Positions 27,901 to 38,200 of a DNA stretch of 64,000 bases are shown one piece after another; the first letter of the stretch is position 1, and each line of letters begins with the position of its first letter. A program made the translations under genes and the position numbers. This DNA is from Actinacidiphila sp. DG2A-62. GTDB lineage: Bacteria > Actinomycetota > Actinomycetes > Streptomycetales > Streptomycetaceae. The stretch lies in contig NZ_JAYMGI010000002.1 of NCBI RefSeq assembly GCF_035825295.1, forward strand, positions 5,261,501 through 5,325,500, in the 5' to 3' direction. The notes beneath the pieces were generated by a model. That model saw only the letters and a list, made by a program, of their open reading frames with translations. It was not told the origin of the DNA and ran no database searches.

Positions 27901-27938
27901 AGGGCCCCTGTCCAGCGTTCGCGCTGGACAGGGGCCCT
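27901..27938 (+). terminator. 17-bp perfect hairpin after tRNA-Tyr
   Basis: The arms 27901-27917 and 27922-27938 (AGGGCCCCTGTCCAGCG and its complement) pair perfectly around TTCG, a very stable tetraloop, followed by TTT. Typical strong terminator, also positioned to stop transcripts from the minus-strand LamG gene. Confidence 0.9.
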
Positions 27939-28025
27939 TTGGCGTGGGGCTCACCACCCGGGAGCCGTGCGAATCCGGCCGCCCGCGGCCATGTGATCAT
28001 GGGAACGGACGGCCGGAAGCCGTGA

Positions 28026-31000
28026 TCAGGAGCCCGCGTACAGGTTGTGAACCTCGTCGGCCGTGAGCGCCGCCGGGATGGTACGGACATCTGCGATGGA
28101 GCCGTTCACCTGGTTGTACGGGGCAGTGCTGCCGGCGGTGAGGTTGGCACCGATCGTAAGAGGCGCGGTCGAGTTGTAAACGGGTGTGCGGTTGAGCGCA
28201 GCGGTGCTGGCGAGAACGCCGTTCACATAGAGTGACATGACGTCCGATTCCGCATCGTAGACCGCGGTGAGCTGGGTCCAACTCCCGGCCCTTGCCTCAC
28301 CACCGCGAGCTGTGGGGTATGTCGTGCTGGCCGCATCGCTTGTCGTCGTCATGAAGTACCAGGAGCCGAGGTCGGCATTGTAACCGAGGTAAAACGCCTG
28401 GTGGTTGACGGTGCCTTGGCTGAGGACGGTCTGTGTTGTCGTCAGCGAATTGAGTTTCACCCACGCCGAGGCGGTATAGCTCTGGGTGGTGTTGAGCGCC
28501 GGATTCACGGTTCGCAGGTAGCCGGTGGTCCCGTTCACGGCGACTCCTCCTGCTGTAGCGGCCGGATGATCTGCTGCGCTGGTGACTCCACCAACCGCAA
28601 TGGCCGTGTTCGTGAGGTCGACGTCCGCGGTGGCCGCCGCGCTGCTGAGCGGCCACTCGTCGGAGGCTCCTGTCGTGTTCCCGACGGTGGTCGCGGCGGC
28701 GAACGCATTGACGGCAGTGGCCCCCGTGCCGTCGGACGTCTTGCCCGGTCGGACAGTCACTGAGCCTGCGCTCGTGACGGACCAGAGGTCGGCGATGCCG
28801 TCGCCGGTGAGGTCTCCGTCCGAACCGACGAGCGGAGCGGCGGTGATGGACAGGTTGCCGATCTTGGTGCCGGCGCCGATGCCCGTCAAAGTCGGCTGCG
28901 GCGGGTCGATCGGGAATCCGTCGCCGCCGACGTCGGTAGTGCCAGTCGTGAAGGTGTAAGCAGAAATGTCACCTGTACTGCGGTTACGCACCCACAGGTC
29001 GGGTTTGCCGCTGCCGGAGGCGTCTCCTGGAGAAAGCAGGTCGAAGTTCTTCCATCCAGTCGCGGCGAGACAGACAGGCTTGCCCAGCGTGCCGTCTGCC
29101 ACGGTGGGGTAGAACCAGAGTCCGGCGTCCCCAGACGAGTTTGTCTCAGTGGTGAGGATACCGGTGCGGTTCCCGAACTTGTCACTCACGAGTTGCGCGT
29201 CCGACACATCGCCGAGCGCTACGACTTGAAGTGTTGTGGACCAGTCCGGGGCGTAGCCGGTGCACTCGGCACATGACGGTCGGGTCAGCTCAGATTTCTT
29301 GTCGAAGCGGCCGTCAGTGCCGGTGTTGCCCGGGTTGTAGTAGAAGTCCAATTGCGGCGCGCCGTCCTTGTGGACGACGAGATCATCGACATTGTTGCCA
29401 CTGCGCAGGCTTCCGCGGTGCGCGATGCGATAGCCGTTCCAACCGTCCGCCGCCGGCGAATCTGATGACTTGGCCGCCAACGAAACCGCGGCACTGGTGG
29501 CCTGGGTGTTTCCAGGGACGGAGTGCGCGTACAGGTTGCCGTCGCTGCCGGGCAGGACGATATCAGGTGAACCGTCACCTGTGGTGTCGCCGAACCGGGG
29601 GACGGGGCCATGAGGATTCCACGGCACATAGAACGCGTAGGAGACGACGCCGGAATAATTCCCTGCATTGTCCTCGGCCTGCGCGTAGAGGATGTTCGTG
29701 CCCCAGTGAGTGGCCGGAGTGTAAAGGCCTGTGGAGGATGGCAGCGAACTGCCGCACTGCCATCCAGCGTCAGCGAGTTCCGGGTCGAAGCTCCAGCGCA
29801 TGCAAGCCAACCCCGAACTCGGCCCGTGAGGTGCTGGGTCCGCTGCGGTGAATGGCACCCAGCCGTGAGCCGGTGCGTAGAGGCCGGTGGTCTGGCCGTT
29901 GCCGGCTGGAGGGAAGGTCCAGCTGAGGTTGGAAACTTGGGCCGGCGCTGTGGGGACGGTCACCGTAGGTGGAGTCAGGTCCATGCGAAAGTGGCATGTT
30001 TCGGATGGATCGGACGACAGAAGACCGTCGTTGGCCCGGGCGTTCCAAGCGTACGCGTGGCCGTCGGAGAGGGCCCCGACCGGTACGCCGAAGGAGACCG
30101 TCGACCCCGAAGCCGCGTAGCCACCACCGCTGCTGTAACCGGACGCCACGGTCGGAAAGCCGCTGACGGAGTCGTCCCAGAGATCGAAATAACCGCGGAC
30201 GGATTGGGGTGGCGTAGTGGGGCTGGTCGCCACTGCCTTCAAGCTGAGCCCCTGCGCGATTCCGGGATTTCCGATGAAAGCGCGGTCAGTGGGATTGGTG
30301 GTCGCCTCGCACGGCTGAGTAGTGCCAGCCGACGCGACACCTGGGGCAGGGGACGCCGTGGGATTATCGACTACCGGAGCGTGGTCGTACTCGATGGAGA
30401 TCGTTGCTATGTTGGAAAGACGTTTGAATCCATTGGCATCGGACTCGTCGCCGCGCACGCTGAAGGTGATGTGAGGCCAGCTCGAGCCCACCGCGTTCCA
30501 CAAGGCGGAGGTCACCGTGTACGCGAAATCCACATTTCCCGAGCATCCAGCCGACCCCGTGCCCCCGACATCGTCACTCAGGCCCAACGACGTGTCGGTG
30601 GGGTGGTTGTTCCACGTGGTGTCGTCGCCAATTGCGTCAGGCGATTCGTACAGGCGTAGCGAATATTTGTTGGTGCAGCTCCAGTCTGCCGAGTACGTCT
30701 GGGTGAGATGAAGCGTGGCGGAATGGATGTAGGCGTGGTGAGCGGCCAAACCACTGGTCTCGAACTGGTAGTAGGTGACTTCGGTGTCCGACGGGTTGCA
30801 ACTGCCGCCGTCGGGATACGTACCGCAGACGCCCACACCGGGCTGCGCTGAGTGGGATGTTCCGTAGAGGCCGTAGTTGTCACTGCTACTGGGGTGCGCC
30901 GACTCGATCCATGTCCATGTGGGGGAGCTGTTGCTCCAGGGAAGCCAACTGGGGTCGATGTAGACCGGATATTGTGTGTTGGTCCCTCGCAGAATGCCGG

Positions 31001-31955
31001 CGTCAGGTGTCAGGCTGACACCGTCGTCGGTCGCAGTGACAGGGATCGGGGCGCTTTGGGCCGCCGTTCCTGGCCCTTCGGTGGTGCTGGGGTCTTGGGC
31101 CGCGGTGTCCGAGCCGGCGGCAGCCCGGTTGGCAGCCTTCACGCCAGCCGACTCGGTAGCCCCTACGCTGGTCGAGTCCCACATGGTGGGGGCCGGCGCA
31201 ACGAAGCTCGCGGTGCCGGATGCGTCTACGGCTTCGAGGTTGCCGAGTGCATCGGCGTGCAGGGTCAGACCTGCCCCGGTGGTGGTCAGGTGCAGTGTCG
31301 ATAGGGCTGGGTTGGCGGCGGCATCGGCAGTCTTGACGACGAGTACTTCCCGGATGCCGCCCAACTCGGTCGCTGTCACGTCGAGGTCGACGCCTGGTAG
31401 CACGTCTGCGTAGTGGGCGGTGGGCCCTGTGATGTCCGGCGTCGGCAGGTCGAACGGCATGGTTACCGACAGCGACTTGCCGTCCGCATTGGAGAGAGTC
31501 GCCAAAGGCGCATTCCCACCCCCGGAGAGCTTCAGGGGGTTGAGAGGGGCCTGCGCCGACAGCATTCCGTCGGCATCCACCTGCAAGTTGGCGTTGATCG
31601 GTACCCAAGTGCCGTTGAGTTTGACCCTCGTCGGCGACACCGTGCTGTTCTGGGTCAGGGTGCCGCTCGGGTTGGCTACGGTTTGCGAGTAGGGCGTGGT
31701 GAGCGCGTCGACCAGTACCGGACCTCCCGATGCCCGCGCCTGGGCCAATGCCAAGTCCTCGGCGCTCGCGTCGGGTGGTAGGTCCGAGACGTGCCCCGTG
31801 CTCTGCCCTTGATCGCTTCCGGTGTCAGCTCTTGCAGGGCCTGCTACGTTCACCAGCGCCGCGCCGGCCAGTACGAGCGCGATGAGAGCCTCTGTGCCTG
31901 TACGTATCGGATGCTTTCGGCGAACAGCGCGTATGGACATGCCGATGCCCCCCAT
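28026..31955 (-). CDS. Secreted DNRLRE / FG-GAP / LamG multidomain protein
   Basis: 1,309-residue exported protein. Signal peptide: RRKHPIRTGTEALIALVLAG then ARA-like cleavage site near residue 43. A conserved N-terminal part (SPTRVKLNGTWVPINANLQV, ADVLPGVDLDVTATELGG) leads to a DNRLRE-type beta domain (VYIDPSWLPW, YIHSATLHLTQTYSADW, WNNHPTDTSLGLS). Further on are Fn3/Ig-like segments, FG-GAP/VCBS-like repeats (FGDTTGDGSPDIVLPGSDG, GDLTGDGIADLWSV) and a C-terminal concanavalin/LamG domain (GYLRTVNPALNTTQSYTASAW to SIADVRTIPAALTADEVHNL). ATG 31955 has GGGAGGG six bases upstream. Divergent from the RHS toxin gene; similar LamG-RHS neighbours are common in Streptomyces, so a surface or adhesion role with the toxin is plausible but unproven. 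Confidence 0.85.
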   Translation of the reverse strand: MGGIGMSIRAVRRKHPIRTGTEALIALVLAGAALVNVAGPARADTGSDQGQSTGHVSDLPPDASAEDLALAQARASGGPVLVDALTTPYSQTVANPSGTLTQNSTVSPTRVKLNGTWVPINANLQVDADGMLSAQAPLNPLKLSGGGNAPLATLSNADGKSLSVTMPFDLPTPDITGPTAHYADVLPGVDLDVTATELGGIREVLVVKTADAAANPALSTLHLTTTGAGLTLHADALGNLEAVDASGTASFVAPAPTMWDSTSVGATESAGVKAANRAAAGSDTAAQDPSTTEGPGTAAQSAPIPVTATDDGVSLTPDAGILRGTNTQYPVYIDPSWLPWSNSSPTWTWIESAHPSSSDNYGLYGTSHSAQPGVGVCGTYPDGGSCNPSDTEVTYYQFETSGLAAHHAYIHSATLHLTQTYSADWSCTNKYSLRLYESPDAIGDDTTWNNHPTDTSLGLSDDVGGTGSAGCSGNVDFAYTVTSALWNAVGSSWPHITFSVRGDESDANGFKRLSNIATISIEYDHAPVVDNPTASPAPGVASAGTTQPCEATTNPTDRAFIGNPGIAQGLSLKAVATSPTTPPQSVRGYFDLWDDSVSGFPTVASGYSSGGGYAASGSTVSFGVPVGALSDGHAYAWNARANDGLLSSDPSETCHFRMDLTPPTVTVPTAPAQVSNLSWTFPPAGNGQTTGLYAPAHGWVPFTAADPAPHGPSSGLACMRWSFDPELADAGWQCGSSLPSSTGLYTPATHWGTNILYAQAEDNAGNYSGVVSYAFYVPWNPHGPVPRFGDTTGDGSPDIVLPGSDGNLYAHSVPGNTQATSAAVSLAAKSSDSPAADGWNGYRIAHRGSLRSGNNVDDLVVHKDGAPQLDFYYNPGNTGTDGRFDKKSELTRPSCAECTGYAPDWSTTLQVVALGDVSDAQLVSDKFGNRTGILTTETNSSGDAGLWFYPTVADGTLGKPVCLAATGWKNFDLLSPGDASGSGKPDLWVRNRSTGDISAYTFTTGTTDVGGDGFPIDPPQPTLTGIGAGTKIGNLSITAAPLVGSDGDLTGDGIADLWSVTSAGSVTVRPGKTSDGTGATAVNAFAAATTVGNTTGASDEWPLSSAAATADVDLTNTAIAVGGVTSAADHPAATAGGVAVNGTTGYLRTVNPALNTTQSYTASAWVKLNSLTTTQTVLSQGTVNHQAFYLGYNADLGSWYFMTTTSDAASTTYPTARGGEARAGSWTQLTAVYDAESDVMSLYVNGVLASTAALNRTPVYNSTAPLTIGANLTAGSTAPYNQVNGSIADVRTIPAALTADEVHNLYAGS

Positions 31956-32000
31956 CGGTTCCCTCCCCTTGCGGACGTCAGACAGCGTCCGGAACGCCGC

Positions 32001-32031
32001 ACAGTAAGCGAAGGGGGCGGACGTCCGTCAA
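32001..32031 (-). promoter_or_regulatory. Candidate promoter for the LamG gene
   Basis: On the minus strand TTGACG (32031-32026) and TACTGT (32006-32001) are separated by 19 bases, slightly long. It would initiate about 40 bases before the ATG. No equally clear promoter is visible for the divergent RHS gene in the ~260-bp interval. Confidence 0.35.
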
Positions 32032-32213
32032 GCACACAAGTCCGATTCATGGCGTATGTCACTGAGTGTTCCATGTGTCGTGAGTGGAGATGAGCAAAAG
32101 TCGAGTCAAGAAGTGGTCGTGGGCTGTTCCCCAGTTCGAAGCGCCCCTTACATTCAGGTCTTCTGTGGTCGCCGGGAGTGATTCCGGCGACTTACGCATG
32201 CGAGGGGGAACTC

Positions 32214-35200
32214 GTGGGGGGTTGGGGACGAGTGCGTCCTGCACGAATCCGGAGCGGTTCTGTCTGGGTCGGGACAGGCGCCGTCATCGCTGTAGTGGCC
32301 ACGCTTCTCGGACCGGTGTCCGCCGGCGCGACAGCACCGCTGCCTTCGGCCAACGCACGCAAAATATGGTCGCCGCCGGACACCCCGTTGCCGCGCACGG
32401 CCTCCCAGCCGGGCGAAGACCTTGCGGACCCCTCGCATCCGAAGCCGCTCTACCCGATACCTGCGGAGTGGGCTGGCCCCAAGCCCGCGGCCTCAACGAG
32501 CGGGACGGCGACGGTCACGGTTCCGGCGGATTCGGTCGGTGCGCCAGGATCCGCTCGGGTCGGGCACCTGCCGGTGTGGCTCCGCGCGGTGACAAGTCCA
32601 CGGACGGCTAGCGGCGCTGATGCCAAGTCGCAGGTGAGGCCGGGCGGCCGTGGCGACTCGACGTCAGCCGTCACAAAAGCGGCTCCGACGGCAGTTGGTA
32701 CGCCGATCACGGTCGACGTGCTCCCATCGCAGACGGCACTGAAAGCCGGTCTTCACGGGCCTGTGATCGCAGTTTCACGAGCCAGCGTCGGCCCCGACGG
32801 CGGCGTGGAGATCGGCGTCGACGTCAGCGCTCTTGACTCCGCTTTCGGCGGCGACGCAGCTTCTCGTTCTCGTATGGTCGCTCTGCCAGCCTGTGCGTTG
32901 ACGACTCCGCAAGAGCCCGATTGCCGTAGGCAGGTCCCTCTTGCTTCCCACTTCGACCCGGCCACGGAGCGACTCGTCGCCGATGTGACGCTTCCCGCGG
33001 TGAGCGCGTTCCATAGTGCGAAGGGCAGCTCGCGCGTAGACGTGACGACTCAGGGCGTCGTGCTGGCGGCGGACGTTACCCCGAGCGGTGGCGGCGGTAC
33101 TTACGCGGCAACCAGTCTGAACCCGAGCACAGCCTGGACCGCCGGAAGCAGCAGCGGAGGGTTCACCTACAGCTATCCGATTCAGGCACCGCCTGCGATC
33201 GGCAGTGACACACCTCAGGTGGCCCTGTCGTACGACTCCTCCTCGGTGGACGGCCTCACATCGTCGACCAACTCCCAGGCGTCGTGGATCGGTGACGGGT
33301 GGACATATGAGCCGGGCTTTGTGGAACTTCACTACAAGTCGTGTGACAAGGACGGCCTCGATCATTCGGGTGACGTGTGCTGGGGCGGTTACGACGCTCA
33401 ACTGTCGATGGGCGGAACCTCCAGCGATCTGGTTCGAGACGACACATCCGGCGCCTGGCGGCTGAAGAACGACGACGGGTCAGTGGTCGAGTTCCTCACC
33501 GGCGCGAACAACGGCACTGCCACCGGTCAGTACGTCAAGATCAGCACGAGTTCGGGCAGCGTCTATTACTTCGGTCTCAACCACTTGCCCGGTGGAGACA
33601 ACTCTGATCCGGCCTCGAACTCCGCCTGGTCAGAGCCTGTTTACTCGCCCAAGAGCAACGATCCCTGTTACGACTCCTCCAAGGGCACGGCTTCCTGGTG
33701 CCAGATGCCATGGCGGCTCAACCTGGACTACGCCGTCGATCCGCATGGGAACCTGACCACTTACACCTACAACCGCGAGACCAACTACTACGAGCGGGGT
33801 GCGGGCCAGAACTCCGGCGTTGGCACCCTGACCGCGTATACCCGGGCCGGAGCACTCGCATCGATCAACTACGGGCAGCGCCTTGCCGATCAGGTGACCG
33901 CGCACGGCGCTCTGAAACCCGCGGCGAAGATCGTTTTCACGCCGGCGCCGGAAGGCCGGTGCTCGACCGATGGCGGGTTCACCTGCAGCGGTGCCAAGCT
34001 CTCCACCGCCAATGCCTCCCACTGGCCCGATGTGCCGTACGACCAGAACTGTGGCAGCAGCGGGACATGCAACAACGCCAGCCCCACCTTCTGGTCCAAC
34101 ACCCGCCTGAAGACGATCACGACGCAGATTCTGTCCAACGGCGTGTACCAGGATGTCGACAAGTACGACTTGACGCAGAGCTATCCAGACCCTCGTGACG
34201 GCAACAAGCCGACGCTGTGGCTGAGCTCGATCACTCGCACCGGCGAGGACGGTTCTCCCGCAGTTTCGCTGCCTCCTGTGACCTTCACGCCCACCGAGAT
34301 GCCGAACAGGGTCGACGGCACTGACCTGGTGCCCGCGCCGACGATTTTCGAGCGTCCGCGCATCCAGCAGGTCACCACGGAAACCGGCGAGCAGATCAAT
34401 GTGGACTATCGGCTCCCGGCCTGCTCCCGGGTCAATCATGTGATGCCCGCATCGGCCGCGACGGACACGATGGCTTGCTACAACGTCAAGTGGTATCCGC
34501 CGGGCACGGTTGACGGCGCCCCTCCCGCCTCGGACTGGTTCAATCGGTACCAGGTCGATTCAGTCACCCAGAACGATCCCGTGGCTCATTCGAAGTCGGT
34601 TGTGACCCATTACGATTACGGGCCCGCCGCCTGGCACTACGACGACGATGAGCTCACGGACGCGGAAACCCGCACGTGGGATGATTTCCGCGGCTATGCT
34701 TCGGTCACTACCGTCACGGGTTCCGGGGAGGACGGCCCCAAGTCCCAGACAGTCACCAAGTATCTCCAGGGGATGGACCAGGACAAGGCGGCAAGCGGTA
34801 CGCGATCGGTGACCATCGGGGACCGTTTGGGTGAGAGCGTCACCGACTCCGACTGGTTGGCCGGCCAGGTTCTCGAGACCGACACGTATGACAAGGCGGA
34901 CGGGTCGGTCACCTCGTACACCGTCCACCGTAGTATCGGACAGTCGACCACGGCCATCCACGTACGCGGCTCGGGACTGCCCGATCTGGTGGCTGGGTAC
35001 GCTGCTACGCAGACCGTCTCGACTTCCAAGGCGCTCAAGGCGGATGGGTCGTGGCGAACGACCACGACGACCACCGTCAGCGACCCGGATCACGCCAACC
35101 GCGCCGAGACGGTGGACACCCTGGCCAGTGGGCTGCCCGAGACGTGCGTCCGCACCTCGTACGCGACCGGGGCGAACCCGCTGATGAGTGGCTTGGCCGA

Positions 35201-38200
35201 TCAGGCGATCACCGTCTCCGGAAATAACGCCTGCACCGCCACCGCCACGAAAACCAACACCGTTTCCGGCAGCCGTACGCTTTATGACAGCAAGACCTTC
35301 GGAGATGCGGGAATTGCAGGCAACGTCACCGCAGCTCAGGTGCTCGACCACTACGACTCCTCGGGCAATGCTGTCTACGTCACCACCAAAACGAACTCAT
35401 ACGACGTTTACGGGCGGATCGTTTCGACGACGGACCCGAATGCCACGGATTCCGAGCATGCCGGCGGGGCGACAACCAGCACCTCGTACACGCCTGCCCA
35501 AACGGGAGAACTGCCCAAGACCGTCACCGTGACCAGTCCGGCCCCGGGCAGCGCAACTGGTTGGACCACGACGGTCACCTACGACCCGGCGCGAGGCCTG
35601 GAGCTCAGTTCGACGGATCTCAACGCGGAAACGACCAACGAGGGATACGACGCGCTGGGGCGGCTGACGAAAGTCTGGTACCCAGGCCGCACTACTAGTC
35701 AGAACCCCAATCTGGTCTACGCCTACGCGCTCAATGGGTCCGGCGCTCCCTCCGCGGTTACTACCTCCACGCTGATGAGCGACACCCCGCTTTACAATGT
35801 CTCGGTCCAGATCTACGACGGATTCGGCCGGGCGCTCCAGACGCAATCCACCCCCGGTATATCTGCTTACCACGGCCGCGTTCTCGAGAACACAAACTTC
35901 TACGACTCGCAGGGACGGCTCCGAGAAACGCAGTCGCCACGTTACGACGACGGATCAGCCCCCAACGCCACGCCATCCATGCTTCCCGACGACGAGGTCG
36001 CGGGCCAGCAGACCATTCTCTACGACGGTCAGGGACGCACCACGGCGTCGGTCTTTTCTTCCTTCGCGGTCGAGCAATGGCGCACCACGACGGCGTACCC
36101 CGGTGTGGACGAAACCGATGTCAGTCCACCGGCCGGCGGCACGCCTACCACGACGATCACGGACTCACTGGGTCGTACCAGCCAGTTGTGGCAGTACAGG
36201 ACTTCGACACCCACCGGCCAGGCAGCCGACGCCGATGTGACCACGTACACGTACACGCCGGATGGCAACCCCAGTACCCGCACCGATTCCACGGCCAAAG
36301 ACACCTGGACGTATGGCTACGACCTGCGAGGCCGTCAAATCACCGCCGGCGATCCCGATACGGGGACCACCATCCAGACCTACGACGCCGACGGGCGGCT
36401 GGCCACAGTCACCGACGCCCGCAAGGTGACGCTCAGTTACGACTACGACCTCATCGGGCGCAAGACGGCCGAGCACAGCGTGACCGCTCCCTCGACGACG
36501 CCGAAACTCGAGGCCGCTTGGACCTACGACAGCATCAAGGGGGACCTGGGGCAGCCGGTAGCGTCCACCCGGTACGTCGACGGGGACGCGGCGAAGGCGT
36601 ACACCAGCGCGATCGGGTCCTACGACGTCGGCTACCGCCCCACCAAGGTCACGCTCACTCTGCCCACCAGCGAGAAGGCCCTCGCTGGGCCATTTGTCAC
36701 GCAGTCGGTGTACAACCCGATCACCGGAGCCCTCAAAGCCACACATACCGATCAGCGGGGCGATCTCGCGGCCGAGACCGTCAACTACACCTACGACGTG
36801 AACGGTGCTTTGCTCAGCTACGGAAGCGCCGGCACGGAATACGACCTGTCAACGGACTACGACGCATTCGGCCGGCCGATCCGTACCACGGTCAACCCGT
36901 GGGGCACCGAGATCGTCGCAACGGACAACTACGACAACGCCACCGGTTCGCTGCTGTCCAGTTACCTGGACAAGCAGACCTCTGCGACGGGTGCGGTCCA
37001 GCAGACCACGTATCTGCGGGACGACGCAGGACGGCTGACCGGCATACAGAACATCGCCGACAACAATCCGTCGCAGACAGACCTCCAGTGCTTCAGCTAC
37101 GACTATCTCGGCCGGCTGACCACTGCCTGGACGGATACCGGCGGCATCAGCACCCAGCCACAGCCGAAGGTGCCGAACGTCGGCGGGTGCAAGAACAGCA
37201 GTCCCACCACGGGCGCGGCTGCAGGTGGCACCACCGTTGGCGGCCCGGCGGCCTACTGGACCTCCTACGCGTACGACACGCGCGGCAACCGCACCGGGCT
37301 GACACAGCACGACGTGGGCGGTGACACGGCGAAGGACGTCACGACGACGCAGACATTCCCCCCGGCAGGGCAGGTCAACGCGCCCACCACCGCCTCGGAC
37401 GCCGGTGGTGGTACCGGTGGTCCGCACGCTCTGCTGTCCTCGACGAGCACCGGTCCGAACAGTCCCGGGGCCACCTCGTACCAGTACGACGCCGTGGGGG
37501 ACACCACCGCCGTTACCGACACCTCCGGCACGAGCACCCTGAACTGGACGCCAGAAGACGAACTCGCCTCGGTCACTGCTACCGAGGCGTCCGGCGGCAC
37601 CAGCTACGTCTACGATGCCGACGGAAACCAGTTGCTGCGGCGCGACCCCGGAATGACCACACTCACTTTCGGGGCTGACGAACTGAAGCTGGACACCAGC
37701 CCTGGGGGCACGGCCGCGGTCACTGGCACGCGGACATACAGTCTGCCCAACGGATTGACGGCGGTACGCCAGGGCAGTGCGCTGACCTGGCAGGTCGCCG
37801 ACGCCCACGGCACTGCGACGATTGCCCTGGACTCCACCACGCTGGCCGAGTCCCGCCGCCCTGTCGATCCTTTCGGCAACCCGAGGGGCACACTCCCCTC
37901 CGTGTGGGCCGGCGACCACGGATTCGTCGGCGGCACTCAGGACCCGGCTACGGGCCTGACCAACCTGGGCGCGCGCGAATACCAACCTTTGACGGGGCGT
38001 TTTCTCAACCCCGACGAGATCCTTGATGCCGCGCAACCGCAGCAGTGGAACGGATATTCCTACAGCAACAACGACCCGGTGAACCTCTCGGACCCGGAAG
38101 GAACGGACCCTGCGGGAACGCAAGACGACTGTCAGTACGACCTCTCGCAATGTCATCGGGACAAGGGTGAGTGCAACGGCGTCAACTTCGCACCGTGCGG

